Shown here: positions 26,164 to 36,754 of the stretch, in pieces | Layout of the letters: every line of letters starts with the position of its first letter | Position numbering within the stretch: the stretch's first letter is position 1 | DNA from: Pseudomonas uvaldensis | GTDB lineage: Bacteria > Pseudomonadota > Gammaproteobacteria > Pseudomonadales > Pseudomonadaceae | Direction of reading: 5' to 3' | DNA length: 64,000 bases | Assembly (NCBI RefSeq): GCF_021271205.1 | Contig: NZ_JAIWKS010000002.1 | Span: 620,001 to 684,000 of the forward strand | Program-made: the position numbers and the translations under genes | Notes under the pieces: generated by a model | What the model was told of the DNA's origin: nothing | Databases searched by the model: none | The model's input: the letters and a program-made list of their open reading frames with translations, nothing else

Positions 26164-26871
26164 ATGCTTGCTCGCTGGATCCCCGCTGCTATCAATACCC
26201 GTCCCACCGAATGGAGCCGCGCCGCCATCGGCATGGCGCTCGGAACGATGTTCAGTGTCTGGCTCTGCAGCCAGGTCTACGGTCTGGAAGTGGCTCAACA
26301 TTTGATTGGCCCCCTGGGTGCCTCGGCGGTGCTGTTGTTTGCCGTGTCTTCGGGCGCCCTGGCCCAGCCCTGGTCGATTTTTGGCGGTTACCTCTGCGCA
26401 TCGGTCGTGGCGCTTTTGGTCGCTCATGTGCTGGGCCGTACGCTGGGCAGTGCCTGTCTGGCAGCGGGTATGGCGCTGGTGCTGATGTGCTGGTTGCGCT
26501 GCGTACATCCGCCAGCAGGCGCCTTGGCCGCGACCATGGTGTTGGCCGACCCGTCCATCATTGCCTTGGACTGGCAGGGTGTCGCAGCCGCCATGCTGGC
26601 CGGTTCGGCCCTGCTCGCCAGTGCCTTGGCCTACAACAATCTGACGCGGGTGCGCTATCCGAAGCGAGCCGCCGAGCCGGTCGCCGTCATTCCAGCCGAT
26701 CACCCTCCTGTCGACAGCCAGGCCATCACCGCCGAAGACTTGAAACGCGCTCTTGAGGAAATGGAAGCATTTTTCGACGTAACCCCCGAAGATCTCGAAC
26801 AATTGATCCATGCCAGTGAACGACATGCCAAGCGTCGCAGCATCGCAGAGGTGCTGTCAGGTCGCAGATGA
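26164..26871 (+). CDS. HPP family integral membrane protein
   Basis: A 235-residue protein. Four hydrophobic helices span about residues 18-160. The diagnostic His-Pro-Pro motif is in CVHPPAGALAATMVLADPS between helices three and four, with PLGASAVLLFAV before it. The C-terminal about 60 residues form a charged cytoplasmic tail (EDLKRALEEMEAFFDVTPED). HPP proteins have been linked with nitrite transport in chloroplasts and cyanobacteria; the bacterial role is uncertain. ATG 26164 lacks a clear ribosome site, lies just after a terminator-like hairpin and follows a TGA closely, so the true start could be slightly downstream. Confidence 0.88.
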   Translation: MLARWIPAAINTRPTEWSRAAIGMALGTMFSVWLCSQVYGLEVAQHLIGPLGASAVLLFAVSSGALAQPWSIFGGYLCASVVALLVAHVLGRTLGSACLAAGMALVLMCWLRCVHPPAGALAATMVLADPSIIALDWQGVAAAMLAGSALLASALAYNNLTRVRYPKRAAEPVAVIPADHPPVDSQAITAEDLKRALEEMEAFFDVTPEDLEQLIHASERHAKRRSIAEVLSGRR

Positions 26872-26920
26872 TCCTGTGACTGCTATAAATATGCAGAAAG
26901 GACCTGCACGTATGCCAGTT

Positions 26921-26940
26921 GTGCAATGCAAATTTGCACT
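26921..26940. promoter_or_regulatory. palindromic operator candidate before the HIBCH gene
   Basis: TGCAAATTTGCA at 26927-26938 is a perfect 12-bp palindrome, with an extra GTGCAA immediately left. It lies 69 bp before the hydrolase ATG, in the expected promoter zone. The responsible regulator is unknown; no regulator gene is adjacent. Confidence 0.5.
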
Positions 26941-27006
26941 GTTACGATCCAGACCGGGTACGCGCGAACACAATTCATAAAGAAGAATAAAAGCAGGGAG
27001 TTAGCG

Positions 27007-28113
27007 ATGACTGCTCAGGTTTCATCACAACCCGTAGGAAGCGTCCAGATCGCGACCTGCGATGTGTTGGTCGAGGTTCGAAACCACATCGGCCATCTGA
27101 CCCTGAACCGCCCCGCCGGCCTTAATGCCCTGACCCTGGACATGGTGCGCTGCTTGCAGCGACAGCTCGACACTTGGGCTCTCGATCCGCGCATCCATGC
27201 GGTGGTCTTGCGCGGCGCCGGCGAGAAGGCGTTCTGCGCCGGTGGCGATATACGTTCGCTCTACGACAGCTTCAAACAGGGCGAGACCCTGCATGAAGAC
27301 TTTTTCGTCGAGGAATACGCCCTCGACCTGACGATCCATCACTACCGTAAACCCATCGTCGCTCTGATGGACGGTTTCGTCCTGGGCGGCGGCATGGGGC
27401 TGGTGCAGGGCGCAGACTTGCGGATCGTTACCGAACGCAGCCGTCTGGGCATGCCGGAAACCGGCATCGGCTATTTCCCGGACGTGGGCGGCAGTTATTT
27501 CCTGCCGCGCATTCCCGGCGAGCTGGGCACCTATCTGGGCGTCTGCGGAGTCCAGATACGCGCTGCCGATGCGTTGTACTGTGGACTGGCCGACTGGTAC
27601 CTGGAAAGCCACAAGCGCCTGCAACTCGATGAACGCCTGGACCGACTGGAGTGGAGCGATACGCCGCTCAAGGACCTGCAAAGCCTGTTGGCCAAGCTTG
27701 CCGTGCAGCAACTGCCGGCCCCTCCCCTCGACGCACTGCGCCCGGCCATCGATCATTTTTTTGCCTTGCCCGACGTACCGAGCATGGTCGAGCAACTGCG
27801 TCAGGTGACAGTCGCCGACAGCCATGAATGGGCCCTGGAAACCGCGGACCTGCTGGAGTCCCGCTCCCCCTTGGCCATGGCCGTGACCCTGGAGATGTTG
27901 CGGCGCGGCCGGAATTTGAGCCTGGAAAACTGCTTTGCTCTGGAGTTGCACCTGGACCGCCAATGGTTCGAGCGTGGCGACCTGATCGAGGGCGTGCGCG
28001 CGCTGCTGATCGATAAAGACAAAAAACCGCGCTGGAACCCGCCGACCTTGGAAGCGCTGGACGCTGGGCACGTAGCGAGTTTCTTCGACGGTTTCGACGA
28101 CCTTGGGAACTGA
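27007..28113 (+). CDS. 3-hydroxyisobutyryl-CoA hydrolase (enoyl-CoA hydratase/isomerase superfamily)
   Basis: A 368-residue protein from ATG 27007 (AGGGAG before it). It is longer than ordinary crotonases, as HIBCH enzymes are. CoA/oxyanion motifs are [18 protein letters not shown] and [20 protein letters not shown]. The HIBCH-specific [20 protein letters not shown] carries the catalytic Glu and Asp. It would cleave 3-hydroxyisobutyryl-CoA in valine breakdown. The next gene, an acyl-CoA dehydrogenase, starts 4 bases after its stop, so the two form an operon. Confidence 0.88.
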   Translation: MTAQVSSQPVGSVQIATCDVLVEVRNHIGHLTLNRPAGLNALTLDMVRCLQRQLDTWALDPRIHAVVLRGAGEKAFCAGGDIRSLYDSFKQGETLHEDFFVEEYALDLTIHHYRKPIVALMDGFVLGGGMGLVQGADLRIVTERSRLGMPETGIGYFPDVGGSYFLPRIPGELGTYLGVCGVQIRAADALYCGLADWYLESHKRLQLDERLDRLEWSDTPLKDLQSLLAKLAVQQLPAPPLDALRPAIDHFFALPDVPSMVEQLRQVTVADSHEWALETADLLESRSPLAMAVTLEMLRRGRNLSLENCFALELHLDRQWFERGDLIEGVRALLIDKDKKPRWNPPTLEALDAGHVASFFDGFDDLGN

Positions 28114-28117
28114 CTCC

Positions 28118-29269
28118 ATGCACGATCTCGAACTGACTGACGAACAAGTGATGATCCGCGACATGGCCAGGGATTTTGCCTGCGGCGAAATCGCGCCCCA
28201 CGCACAGGCGTGGGAAAAGGCCGGCTGGATCGACGACGGTGTCGTGACGAAGATGGGCGAATTGGGCCTGCTGGGCATGGTGGTGCCCGAAGAATGGGGC
28301 GGCACCTACGTGGACTACGTAGCCTATGCGCTGGCGGTGGAAGAAATTTCCGCGGGCGATGGCGCGCTTGGGGCACTGATGAGCATCCATAACTCGGTGG
28401 GTTGCGGACCGGTGCTCAACTACGGGACCGATGAGCAGAAGCAGACCTGGCTCGCCGAGCTGGCGAGCGGCCAGGCCATTGGCTGCTTCTGCCTGACCGA
28501 GCCCCAGGCGGGCTCCGAGGCCCACAACTTGCGCACCCGCGCCGAACTGCGGGACGGCCAATGGGTCATCAACGGCGCCAAGCAGTTCGTCAGCAACGGC
28601 AAGCGGGCGAAACTGGCGATCGTGTTTGCCGTGACAGACCCTGACCTGGGCAAAAAAGGCATCTCGGCGTTCCTGGTACCAACCGATACGCCGGGCTTCA
28701 TCGTGGATCGCACCGAGCACAAGATGGGCATTCGGGCCTCGGACACCTGCGCGGTGACCCTGAACAATTGCACGGTGCCTGAAGCCAATCTGCTGGGCGC
28801 CCGAGGCAAAGGCCTCGCAATCGCCCTCTCCAACCTCGAAGGCGGTCGCATCGGCATCGCAGCCCAGGCCCTGGGTATCGCCCGAGCGGCGTTCGAAGCG
28901 GCCCTGGGCTATGCGCGGGATCGGGTGCAGTTCGACAAGGCCATCATCGAACATCAGAGCATTGCCAATCTGCTGGCCGACATGCACACCCGCCTGAACG
29001 CGACCCGCCTGCTGGTCCTTCACGCCGCCCGGTTACGCAGCGCCGGCAAGCCCTGCCTGTCGGAAGCGTCCCAGGCCAAGCTGTTCGCCTCGGAAATGGC
29101 CGAGAAAGTTTGCTCCTCCGCCATCCAGATTCACGGCGGGTACGGCTACCTGGAGGATTACCCGGTGGAGCGCTACTACCGCGATGCACGGATCACCCAG
29201 ATCTACGAAGGGTCGAGCGAGATACAGCGGATGGTCATCGCCCGGGAACTCAAACACTACCTGGTGTGA
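28118..29269 (+). CDS. acyl-CoA dehydrogenase, probably isobutyryl-/short branched-chain specific
   Basis: A 383-residue protein, four bases after the hydrolase gene. ACAD landmarks: [20 protein letters not shown] (FAD/substrate signature), [38 protein letters not shown], and the catalytic Glu in [18 protein letters not shown]. Pairing with a 3-hydroxyisobutyryl-CoA hydrolase points to isobutyryl-CoA oxidation to methacrylyl-CoA in the valine pathway; the missing hydratase step could come from the converging operon. Chain specificity is inference. A REPIN separates it from the convergent hydratase gene. Confidence 0.9.
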   Translation: MHDLELTDEQVMIRDMARDFACGEIAPHAQAWEKAGWIDDGVVTKMGELGLLGMVVPEEWGGTYVDYVAYALAVEEISAGDGALGALMSIHNSVGCGPVLNYGTDEQKQTWLAELASGQAIGCFCLTEPQAGSEAHNLRTRAELRDGQWVINGAKQFVSNGKRAKLAIVFAVTDPDLGKKGISAFLVPTDTPGFIVDRTEHKMGIRASDTCAVTLNNCTVPEANLLGARGKGLAIALSNLEGGRIGIAAQALGIARAAFEAALGYARDRVQFDKAIIEHQSIANLLADMHTRLNATRLLVLHAARLRSAGKPCLSEASQAKLFASEMAEKVCSSAIQIHGGYGYLEDYPVERYYRDARITQIYEGSSEIQRMVIARELKHYLV

Positions 29270-29280
29270 GGGCTTGAAAA

Positions 29281-29378
29281 GCATCGCGAGCAGGCTCGCT
29301 CCCACAGGGATCCGGGTTGTACGCAACCATTGCATACGACATCCGGCTGTGTGGGAGCGGGCTTGCTCGCGATAGCGT
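29281..29378. repeat. REPIN (two inverted REP sequences) between convergent genes
   Basis: An inverted pair: a reverse REP at 29281-29307 (GCATCGCGAGCAGGCTCGCTCCCACAG type) and a forward REP at 29351-29377 (GTGGGAGCGGGCTTGCTCGC type), separated by about 43 bp. This is the common REP class of fluorescent pseudomonads. It sits between convergent stops, where it can form a long hairpin. Confidence 0.9.
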
Positions 29379-29394
29379 CAGCCAGGTCGACGCG

Positions 29395-30168
29395 TTACTT
29401 GTCCTGGAACTCCGGTGAACGCTTGGCGACGAACGCTGCCATGCCTTCCTTCTGATCCTGCGTGGCGAACGCCGCGTGGAATACTCGACGTTCGAAACGA
29501 ACACCTTCGGACAGGCTCACTTCAAACGCCCGGTTGACGCTTTCCTTGACCATCATGCCGATCGGCACCGACTTGGAGGCGATCAGCGCGGCGGTTTTCA
29601 AGGCGTCGTCCAGCAGTTCATCCGTCGGTACGATCCGCGCCACGATGCCGCAACGTTCGGCCTCCACCGCGTCGATGAAACGCCCGGTCAGGCACATTTC
29701 CATGGCCTTGGCCTTGCCCACCGCACGGGTCAGCCGCTGGGTACCACCCATGCCGGGCAGCACGCCCAGGTTGACTTCCGGCTGACCGAACCTGGCGTTG
29801 TCACCGGCCAGAATGAAGTCGCACATCAGCGCCAGTTCGCAGCCGCCGCCCAGGGCGAAGCCGTTCACGGCCGCAATAATGGGCTTGCGGCGATTCGCCA
29901 CCCGATCGCTGTCGCTGAACAGGTCATCCAGATAAATCTGCGGATAGGTCAGCTCAGCCATTTCCTTGATATCCGCACCGGCGGCGAAGGCTTTCTTCGA
30001 ACCCGTCAATACAATGCAGCCGATTTTCGGGTCGGCTTCCAGGCTGTCCAGCGCATGGTTCAGTTCGCTGACGATCTGCGCGTTCAAGGCATTCAGTGCC
30101 TGGGGACGGTTGAGGGTGATCAGGCCGACACGGTCTTTGATCTCCAACAAAATCGTTTCGTAATTCAT
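29395..30168 (-). CDS. enoyl-CoA hydratase, last gene of the fadDx-type operon
   Basis: A 257-residue crotonase of normal length. ATG 30168 follows CAGGAGTGCTGC; the longer frame extends into the upstream gene and is rejected. Motifs: [51 protein letters not shown], and [19 protein letters not shown] with the catalytic Glu pair. It hydrates short-chain enoyl-CoA (crotonyl-, tiglyl- or methacrylyl-CoA). It lies 13 bases after the acyl-CoA dehydrogenase stop and corresponds in order to the last gene of the P. putida PP_2213-2217 type operon. Confidence 0.92.
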   Translation of the reverse strand: MNYETILLEIKDRVGLITLNRPQALNALNAQIVSELNHALDSLEADPKIGCIVLTGSKKAFAAGADIKEMAELTYPQIYLDDLFSDSDRVANRRKPIIAAVNGFALGGGCELALMCDFILAGDNARFGQPEVNLGVLPGMGGTQRLTRAVGKAKAMEMCLTGRFIDAVEAERCGIVARIVPTDELLDDALKTAALIASKSVPIGMMVKESVNRAFEVSLSEGVRFERRVFHAAFATQDQKEGMAAFVAKRSPEFQDK

Positions 30169-30181
30169 GCAGCACTCCTGT

Positions 30182-31309
30182 TCAAAGATTGCGCGAAATG
30201 ACCATGCGCTGAATGTCGCTGGTGCCTTCATAGATCTGGCAGACCCGCACATCGCGGTAGATGCGTTCCAGCGGGAAGTCGTTGAGATAACCGTATCCGC
30301 CCAGGGTTTGCAACGCCATGGAGCAGACTTTCTCGGCCATTTCCGAGGCGAACAGCTTGGCCATGGACGCCTCCACCAGCGCCGGTTGGTCGTTGTCCCG
30401 CAGGATGGCGGCGTGATGGACCATCTGCCGCGCCACGGCGATCTGGGTCGCCATGTCCGCCAACCGGAACGCCACGGCCTGATGTTCGATGATCGGTTTG
30501 CCGAAACTCTGCCGTTCGCGGGCATAGTCCCGAGCGGCCTCGAACGCAGCACGGGCCATGCCCACCGATTGCGCCGCGATGCCGACACGTCCTCCTTCCA
30601 GGTTGGCCAGGGCGATCCGGTAACCTTCGCCCTCCTCGCCCAACCGATTGGCCACCGGCACCTTCACGTCCTCGAAAAGGATCTGGCACGTATCGGAGGC
30701 GTGCTGCCCAAGTTTGTCCTCGACCCGCGCCACGCTGTAGCCCGGCGAATCGGTAGGCACGATGAACGCGCTGATACCGCGCTTGCCGGCGCTCGGATCG
30801 GTCACCGCGAACACGATCACCACCCCGGCATTCTGCCCCGAGGTGATGAACTGCTTGCTGCCGTTGAGCACGTAATGATCACCTTCCAGGCGCGCCCGTG
30901 TCTTGAGGCTGCTGGCGTCCGAGCCGGCCTGGGGCTCAGTGAGGGCGAACGCACCGAGCATCGCCCCACTGGCCAGGGGGGTGAGGAACCGTTCCTTTTG
31001 CTCATCGTTGCCAAACTTCAGGATCGGCACGCAGCCCACCGAGTTGTGCACGCTCATGATGGTCGAGCACGCACCATCGCCGGCGGCGATTTCTTCCAGG
31101 GTCATGGCATAGGCCAGGTAACCGGTGTCGCAACCGCCCCACTGCTCCGGCACGAGCATGCCGAAAAAGCCCAGCTCACCCATTTCGGCAATGGCCTCCC
31201 TGGGGAAACGATGCTCGCGATCCCACTCAGCGGCGAACGGTTTCAGGCGTTCCTGGGCAAAGTCCCGGGCCATGTCACGGATTTGGGTTTGTTCTTCAGT
31301 CGGGAGCAT
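30182..31309 (-). CDS. acyl-CoA dehydrogenase, short (branched) chain
   Basis: A 375-residue protein with AAGGAAT before ATG 31309. Motifs: [78 protein letters not shown], and the catalytic Glu in [17 protein letters not shown]. It should introduce the 2,3-double bond in short-chain acyl-CoAs such as 2-methylbutyryl-CoA. It is about 60% similar by eye to the second ACAD in the convergent module. Spacings of 9 and 13 bases to its neighbours support one operon. Confidence 0.92.
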   Translation of the reverse strand: MLPTEEQTQIRDMARDFAQERLKPFAAEWDREHRFPREAIAEMGELGFFGMLVPEQWGGCDTGYLAYAMTLEEIAAGDGACSTIMSVHNSVGCVPILKFGNDEQKERFLTPLASGAMLGAFALTEPQAGSDASSLKTRARLEGDHYVLNGSKQFITSGQNAGVVIVFAVTDPSAGKRGISAFIVPTDSPGYSVARVEDKLGQHASDTCQILFEDVKVPVANRLGEEGEGYRIALANLEGGRVGIAAQSVGMARAAFEAARDYARERQSFGKPIIEHQAVAFRLADMATQIAVARQMVHHAAILRDNDQPALVEASMAKLFASEMAEKVCSMALQTLGGYGYLNDFPLERIYRDVRVCQIYEGTSDIQRMVISRNL

Positions 31310-31318
31310 GGTGATTCC

Positions 31319-32506
31319 TTAATACAGGCATTCGACAGCCATGGCCGTGGCTTCGCCGCCGCCGATGCAAATCGCCGCGACACCACGCTTGAGGCCTTTT
31401 TGGCGCAGGGCCGAGAGCAGCGTCACCAGGATCCGTGCACCGGATGCGCCAATCGGGTGGCCCAAGGCGCACGCGCCGCCGTGGATGTTGACCTTGTCGT
31501 GGGGAATCTCAAGCTTGCCCATGGTCACCAATCCGACCACGGCAAAGGCTTCGTTGACTTCGAACAGGTCCACCTGATCCAGCGACCAACCGGTTTTCTG
31601 CATCAATTTTTTCACTGCGCCGACAGGCGCCGTAGGAAACAGGCTTGGTGTGTCGGCAAATGCCGCATGGCCGTGAATCACCGCCAAGGGCTTCAAACCG
31701 CGTTGTACGGCCTGGCTCTGGCGCATCAGCACCAGCGCGGCGGCGCCGTCGGAAATGGAACTGGCATTGGCCGCCGTCACCGTACCGCCCTCACGAAATG
31801 CCGGTTTGAGGGTGGCGATCTTGTCGATCCGCGCCTTGGGCGGCTGTTCGTCGTGGCGTATGGTCACCTGTTCCTTGCCGACCATGACCTGCAACGGCAC
31901 GATCTCGGCATCGAAGCTGCCGTCCTTGATCGCTTGCTGGGCACGGGTGGTGGAGGCGATGGCGAACGCGTCTTGGGCCTCGCGACTGAAGCCGTTGGCT
32001 TCGGCGCAGTCCTCGGCGAAGGTCCCCATCAGGCGCCCCTTGTCATAGGCATCCTCCAGGCCATCGAGGAACATATGATCGAGCACCTTGCCGTGGCCCA
32101 TGCGCAGGCCGCTGCGGGCGCGATCGAGCAGGTACGGCGCGTTGGACATGCTCTCCATGCCGCCGGCCACCACCACGTCAGCGCTGCCGGCGACGAGCAT
32201 GTCATGGGCCAGGATCGCCGCTTCCATGCCCGAGCCGCACATCTTGTTGAGCGTGGTGCAACGGGTCGACTTGTCGAGCCCGGCGCCCAGCGCAGCCTGA
32301 CGCGCCGGGGCCTGGCCCTGGCCGGCCGCGAGCACGCAACCGAACAGGACTTCTTCAACGGCATCGGCGCCGATGCCGGCGCGCTCTACCGCAGCCTTGA
32401 TGGCGGCAGCCCCCAATTGTGGGGCCGTAAGACTCTTGAGTTCGCCCTGAAAGCCACCCATGGGGGTGCGGACGGCGCTGACGATGACAATCGGATCGTT
32501 GGACAT
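31319..32506 (-). CDS. fadAx: acetyl-CoA acyltransferase (thiolase)
   Basis: A 395-residue protein. ATG 32506 has AGGAGG before it; the longer frame start is rejected. Thiolase motifs: the nucleophilic Cys in TLNKMCGSGMEAAILAHDML, the NEAFAVVG box, His in CALGHPIGASGARILVTLL, and the second Cys in AAICIGGGEATAMAVE. It cleaves 3-ketoacyl-CoA, probably 2-methylacetoacetyl-CoA to acetyl-CoA and propionyl-CoA. Position after an SDR dehydrogenase matches fadAx of P. putida; the symbol is by synteny. Confidence 0.9.
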   Translation of the reverse strand: MSNDPIVIVSAVRTPMGGFQGELKSLTAPQLGAAAIKAAVERAGIGADAVEEVLFGCVLAAGQGQAPARQAALGAGLDKSTRCTTLNKMCGSGMEAAILAHDMLVAGSADVVVAGGMESMSNAPYLLDRARSGLRMGHGKVLDHMFLDGLEDAYDKGRLMGTFAEDCAEANGFSREAQDAFAIASTTRAQQAIKDGSFDAEIVPLQVMVGKEQVTIRHDEQPPKARIDKIATLKPAFREGGTVTAANASSISDGAAALVLMRQSQAVQRGLKPLAVIHGHAAFADTPSLFPTAPVGAVKKLMQKTGWSLDQVDLFEVNEAFAVVGLVTMGKLEIPHDKVNIHGGACALGHPIGASGARILVTLLSALRQKGLKRGVAAICIGGGEATAMAVECLY

Positions 32507-32520
32507 GGCTAAGTCCTCCT

Positions 32521-33282
32521 TCATTTGGCGGCCATGCGCAAGGCACCGTCGAGACGGATCACCTCGCCGTTGAGCATGCTGTTTTCAATGATATGCCGGG
32601 CCAACGCCGCATACTCGGCAGGCTTGCCCAGACGCGGCGGGAACGGCACGCCGGCGGCCAGGGAATCGCGCACCTCGGGCGTCATGCCGGCCATCATCGG
32701 GGTTTCGAAAATTCCCGGGGCGATGGTCATCACACGGATACCGAAGCGGGCCAGTTCCCGAGCCGCCGGCAAGGTCAGGCTGGCAATGGCCCCCTTGGAG
32801 GCCGAATAGGCCGCCTGGCCGATCTGACCATCGAACGCGGCGACCGAAGCGGTGTTGATAATCACCCCACGCTCACCGTCGTCATTGGCTTCGGTCTCGG
32901 CAATGGCCGCCGCCGCGAGGCGCATCAGGTTGAAGCTGCCGATCAGGTTGACGTTGATCACTTGGCTGAAACTTGCCAAGGCATGCGGACCGTTTTTGCC
33001 AAGGATCTTCTCGCCGCGCACAATGCCCGCGCAGTTCACCAGTCCGTTCAAGCCGCCAAAGGCGTCGACGGTGGCCTTGACCGCCGCTTCGGCCGCCGCC
33101 TCGTTACTGATGTCCGCCACCACGCTCCGGCAGCCCAGTTTTTGCGCCTGGGCGGCCACGGCTTCGGCGTTGAGGTCCACCAGCATTACCTTGGCGCCAG
33201 CCTTGACCAGCATCTCGCCGGTGGCCGCGCCCAGGCCGGACGCGCCGCCGCTGACGAGGAAAATCTTGTTGTCGATCTGCAT
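32521..33282 (-). CDS. fadB2x: 3-hydroxyacyl-CoA dehydrogenase, SDR type (HSD17B10-like)
   Basis: A 253-residue protein from ATG 33282. An adjacent ATG at 33285 is possible, but AAGGAA is better spaced for 33282. NAD-binding motif [17 protein letters not shown], catalytic Ser in [15 protein letters not shown], and YSASKGAI for the Tyr/Lys pair. The sequence style is that of 2-methyl-3-hydroxybutyryl-CoA dehydrogenases (type II HADH). It oxidises the 3-hydroxyacyl-CoA before the thiolase step. The neighbours' start and stop are 14-16 bases away. Confidence 0.9.
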   Translation of the reverse strand: MQIDNKIFLVSGGASGLGAATGEMLVKAGAKVMLVDLNAEAVAAQAQKLGCRSVVADISNEAAAEAAVKATVDAFGGLNGLVNCAGIVRGEKILGKNGPHALASFSQVINVNLIGSFNLMRLAAAAIAETEANDDGERGVIINTASVAAFDGQIGQAAYSASKGAIASLTLPAARELARFGIRVMTIAPGIFETPMMAGMTPEVRDSLAAGVPFPPRLGKPAEYAALARHIIENSMLNGEVIRLDGALRMAAK

Positions 33283-33298
33283 CATGGATTCCTTGGGT

Positions 33299-34963
33299 TC
33301 ACGCTGAAACGTTCTGCGCCGCGGCCTCTTGAGCCTTGGCGATTTCCTGGTTGCGCAAGATAAAGCGCTGCAATTTGCCGCTGGGGGTTTTGGGCAAGTC
33401 GCTGACAAATTCGATTTCACGGGGATAGGCATGGGCTGCCAGGCGCTTGCGCACATGCTGGCGCAGCTCTTCGGCCAGTTCCGGCGCGGCGCGGTATTGG
33501 GCGCTGAGCACCACAAAGGCTTTCACCAGCTCGGTACGCTCCGGGTCAGGCTTGCCGACCACCGCCGCTTCGACCACCGCCGGGTGCTCGATCAGGGCGC
33601 TTTCCACGTCGAACGGGCCGACGCGATAGCCGGAAGTGGTGATCACGTCATCACTTCGACCGACGAAGCTGATGCTGCCGTCAGGGTTGAGCTCGACGGT
33701 ATCACCGCTCAGATAGTAATCACCGACGAACGCCTTGGTGGGGCCGCCCTCGTAGCCGGCGAACCAGCACATGGGGGACTGGCGGCGGTCGATGGCGAGA
33801 ATGCCCGGTTGCCCCACGCCCAATTCCCGTTGGTTTTCATCCAACACCACGATCCTGTGGCCCGGCGAGGCGAAACCGGCCGCGCCGAGATGAACCGGAT
33901 GATCGAGCCCGTGGTGGTTGCACAGCACCATGCCCAATTCGGTCTGGCCGTAATGGTCGTGAATCACTACGTCGAGATTGTCGGCGAACCAGCGGATCAC
34001 CTCTGGGTTCAACGGCTCGCCGGCGCTGCTGACGATGCGCAACTTGCCTTTGATCGACCGGGCGAATTGTTCGCCTCCGGCAATCAACAGGCGGTAGGCC
34101 GTGGGTGAGCCCGTCAGGTTGGTAATGCCGTATTTATTGATCACCCGGCAAGTGCTTTCCAGGGTGAACGGGCCGTCGTAGAAGGTAATCGGATGCCCCA
34201 TGGCCAGGGGGCCGGTCACGCCGAAATAGATGCCATAGGCCCAGCCCGGGTCGGCGACGTTCCAGAAGGCGTCTTCCGGACGCAGGTCAACGGCGTCGCG
34301 GGTGTAGCTCTGGAACGCGACGATGGCCTTGAGCGGCACCGACAGCGCCTTGGCCGGCCCGGTGGTGCCGGAAGTGAACATCAGCAGGAAGGGGTCTTCA
34401 CCGGTGAGCATGACCGGTTCACAGAGGCGGGGGTGGTTAGCCACTTCCGCCCAGAAGCTGAAGTCGCCTCGCACGATCCCCTGCCCTTTGGCGCCGCCCA
34501 CCGTGACAATGGTCGGGCAACCGGCGACTTCGTCGAGCTTGGGGCGGTTGACCGCGTCAGTGACGACGATACGTGCCCCGGAGCTGCCAAGACGATGCTC
34601 GATAGCCTTGGGGCCGAAGGCAGTGAACAGCGGCTGGTACACCGCCCCGATACGCCAGGTGGCGAGCACCACGATCAGCAATTCAGCGGTGCGCGGCAGC
34701 AGCCCGGCGACCTTGTCGCCCTTCCCTACGCCCTGGGCCAGGAGAAAATTGGCGAAACGTGCCGCGTTGTCCTGCAAGTCACGGTAGGTCCAGGTCGCAT
34801 CGCTGCCATCGCGGCCCTCCCAGAACAGGGCGATACGGCCAGGCAGGGCGTGCCGGTCGCAACACTCGACACAGGCGTTCATCGCCTCGAGCGAGCCGTA
34901 CAGCGCGGCGTTGACAGTGTGCTGGTAATCGAACTGCGACGTGGCGGACGAGTAATCGCGCAT
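33299..34963 (-). CDS. fadDx: short/medium-chain acyl-CoA synthetase, first gene of the fadDx-type operon
   Basis: A 554-residue AMP-forming synthetase from ATG 34963 (GAGGG upstream). ATP motif [20 protein letters not shown]5-like [13 protein letters not shown]; the hinge region [13 protein letters not shown] then [20 protein letters not shown]; and the C-terminal catalytic Lys in [11 protein letters not shown]. It activates short or branched-chain carboxylates to CoA esters. It opens a five-gene run (synthetase, SDR, thiolase, ACAD, ECH) identical in order to PP_2213-2217 of P. putida, which is linked with isoleucine and short-chain alcohol/acid catabolism. A REPIN lies upstream. Confidence 0.9.
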   Translation of the reverse strand: MRDYSSATSQFDYQHTVNAALYGSLEAMNACVECCDRHALPGRIALFWEGRDGSDATWTYRDLQDNAARFANFLLAQGVGKGDKVAGLLPRTAELLIVVLATWRIGAVYQPLFTAFGPKAIEHRLGSSGARIVVTDAVNRPKLDEVAGCPTIVTVGGAKGQGIVRGDFSFWAEVANHPRLCEPVMLTGEDPFLLMFTSGTTGPAKALSVPLKAIVAFQSYTRDAVDLRPEDAFWNVADPGWAYGIYFGVTGPLAMGHPITFYDGPFTLESTCRVINKYGITNLTGSPTAYRLLIAGGEQFARSIKGKLRIVSSAGEPLNPEVIRWFADNLDVVIHDHYGQTELGMVLCNHHGLDHPVHLGAAGFASPGHRIVVLDENQRELGVGQPGILAIDRRQSPMCWFAGYEGGPTKAFVGDYYLSGDTVELNPDGSISFVGRSDDVITTSGYRVGPFDVESALIEHPAVVEAAVVGKPDPERTELVKAFVVLSAQYRAAPELAEELRQHVRKRLAAHAYPREIEFVSDLPKTPSGKLQRFILRNQEIAKAQEAAAQNVSA

Positions 34964-35117
34964 GACCAGAATCCCTCTGTACTTTTTATTGGTGGGGGAA
35001 CCGTAAACAGCAGGGAAATACTCGCGCCGAAGGGCTTGGGCGGCAATGGTCAAAGCCATCAAGTTGCTTGACTGGTTTGGCCATGGTTGGAGTGTTGCGT
35101 TGTCAGTGAGGCAGCTT

Positions 35118-35209
35118 GTGGGAGCTGAGCTTGCTCGCGATAGCGGTGGACCGGCTTGCATTCATGTCGAATGTACCGCAGTTATCGCGGGCAAGCCTTG
35201 CTCCCACAG
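35118..35209. repeat. REPIN upstream of the fadDx-type operon
   Basis: A forward REP at 35118-35145 (GTGGGAGCTGAGCTTGCTCG type) and a reverse REP at 35183-35209 (ATCGCGGGCAAGCCTTGCTC type), separated by 37 bp. It occupies the 264-bp gap between the acyl-CoA synthetase start and the end of the GT39 gene. Confidence 0.9.
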
Positions 35210-35226
35210 CGAGGTGCCGGTGCCGG

Positions 35227-36750
35227 CTACGGCAAAGGCTGCCGCCAGGCGAAGGTATAGACCTTGTCCGGTGCTGAAGGCTGGCACTGCCGGTTATCCG
35301 CATCGGCCCCGACCAGGAACCACTCGGCCCTTGAGGTTTCGCCGACGCGGCGCGCCTTTTGCGGGTCGTAACAACGCGCCAGCTCCCGCGCCGGTACCAG
35401 AGCATGGGCCTGGGGATGGCTGCGCAGCCACAGAGCCGATTGTTCCAGGGACTGATTGCTATGGAAGCCAAAATGCACAATGGGTTGCCGAGCGAACAAC
35501 CAGTGTCCTTCGCGCCAGCTCACCAGCACCAGATCGGCATTGCCGGTCAGTCGCGCCACCTCGCCCATGATCGTTTCGTGGGGGTTGATGCCTTCTTTGT
35601 GGGGCTCGATGAAGCCGCGTGCGCACCAGGCACCCAGCCACAGCGCCGTCAGGACAGTGACCACCGTTCGCCCCCTCGGGCGCTGGCTGAACCAACGGCG
35701 CAGCAACCAGGGAATGAGCGGCGCCACCAGCAGGACCAAGGCCGGCACTGCGGGAAAGATGTACAACTTGCGCTTGCCACTGCTGAGGCTGAAAAACAGC
35801 AGCACCAGTACCACCCAGCCAAGCAGCACCAGTACCCGCCCGTCGTGCTTGAGCAATTGCTTGCGCCAGGCCGGTACCAACCAGGGCAGCCACAAAAAGA
35901 TCGGTAACCAGTACTTGGGGATCACCTGGGCGAAGAAATACCAGAACGGTTCGCGGTGCTCCCAGGCGCTGGCATAACGGCCGGCGGTTTGTTTGAACAG
36001 GATTTCCTGGATGTAGGCCAGGCTGTCGGTGCCGCCTTGCCAGACGACCACCAGCAACGGCCCGAGCCATACCGCGATGGCGGCCAATGCCACCAGCAGT
36101 CCCAGCCACCAGGCGACTGCCTTGCCGGGCATCGGCACCACGCCCCTCCAGCCTTTGCGTACCGCATAGGCGTAGGGAATCAACATCAGCGCCGGCAGAA
36201 AGCCCACCCCCTTGCTGATGATCCCGAAGCCCATCGCCGCGCACGCCAGGTAATACCAACGCCAGGCGGGACCGAGCAACAGATGGCGGCATAAGCCATA
36301 GATCCCGAGTACCGTCCAAAGGGCCAGGAACCCGTCGATCTGCCCGGTTCGCAGGATGCTGTAGGTCTGGTAGGTCGCCAGGAACAGCAGCGCGGCGATC
36401 ACCCCGATCCGCCGTCCCCATAACCGTCGGCTCAGGTCATACAGGCAGGCCGTCGTCACGGCCCCGGCCAGCAAGGCCGGCAAGTACAGGGCCACTTTCG
36501 GCCAGTGGGTCAGTTGCACGAACAGCGCGACGGCCCACATGAACAGCGGCGGCTTGTCCGCATAGATTTCGCCGGCACGATGGGGAATGAACCATGAACC
36601 GTTCTGCAGCATTTCCAGGGCAACGCCGAGGAAACGCTCTTCATCGACGTTCATCGGCTGGCGCCAGCCCAGGCCGGCTCCCACCATGACCAACGCCAAC
36701 AGCACCAGCGCAAGCAGCTCCCGCCGCGAGGAAGACAGTCGTATTCGCAC
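35227..36750 (-). CDS. GT39/ArnT-like glycosyltransferase (undecaprenyl-phosphate sugar donor)
   Basis: A 507-residue polytopic protein. The GTG at 36750, four bases after the LAB_N stop and behind AAGGGC, is preferred; an ATG frame from 36804 would overlap that gene. About ten or more membrane helices are visible. The first periplasmic loop has MNVDEERFLGVALEML, the acidic D-E-x-R motif of ArnT/PMT enzymes, and IYADKPPLFMW follows. A periplasmic C-terminal domain of about 120 residues ends the protein. Such enzymes move a sugar from a lipid carrier to lipid A, core or protein. With the epimerase and GT2 genes upstream, a uronic sugar is likely. Confidence 0.88.
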   Translation of the reverse strand: MRIRLSSSRRELLALVLLALVMVGAGLGWRQPMNVDEERFLGVALEMLQNGSWFIPHRAGEIYADKPPLFMWAVALFVQLTHWPKVALYLPALLAGAVTTACLYDLSRRLWGRRIGVIAALLFLATYQTYSILRTGQIDGFLALWTVLGIYGLCRHLLLGPAWRWYYLACAAMGFGIISKGVGFLPALMLIPYAYAVRKGWRGVVPMPGKAVAWWLGLLVALAAIAVWLGPLLVVVWQGGTDSLAYIQEILFKQTAGRYASAWEHREPFWYFFAQVIPKYWLPIFLWLPWLVPAWRKQLLKHDGRVLVLLGWVVLVLLFFSLSSGKRKLYIFPAVPALVLLVAPLIPWLLRRWFSQRPRGRTVVTVLTALWLGAWCARGFIEPHKEGINPHETIMGEVARLTGNADLVLVSWREGHWLFARQPIVHFGFHSNQSLEQSALWLRSHPQAHALVPARELARCYDPQKARRVGETSRAEWFLVGADADNRQCQPSAPDKVYTFAWRQPLP

Positions 36751-36754
36751 CCGG

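Noticed and set aside
30167..32512. 781-codon plus-strand open frame opposite the ACAD and thiolase genes
   Set aside because: Covers two well-recognised genes and their junction; no protein-like motifs.
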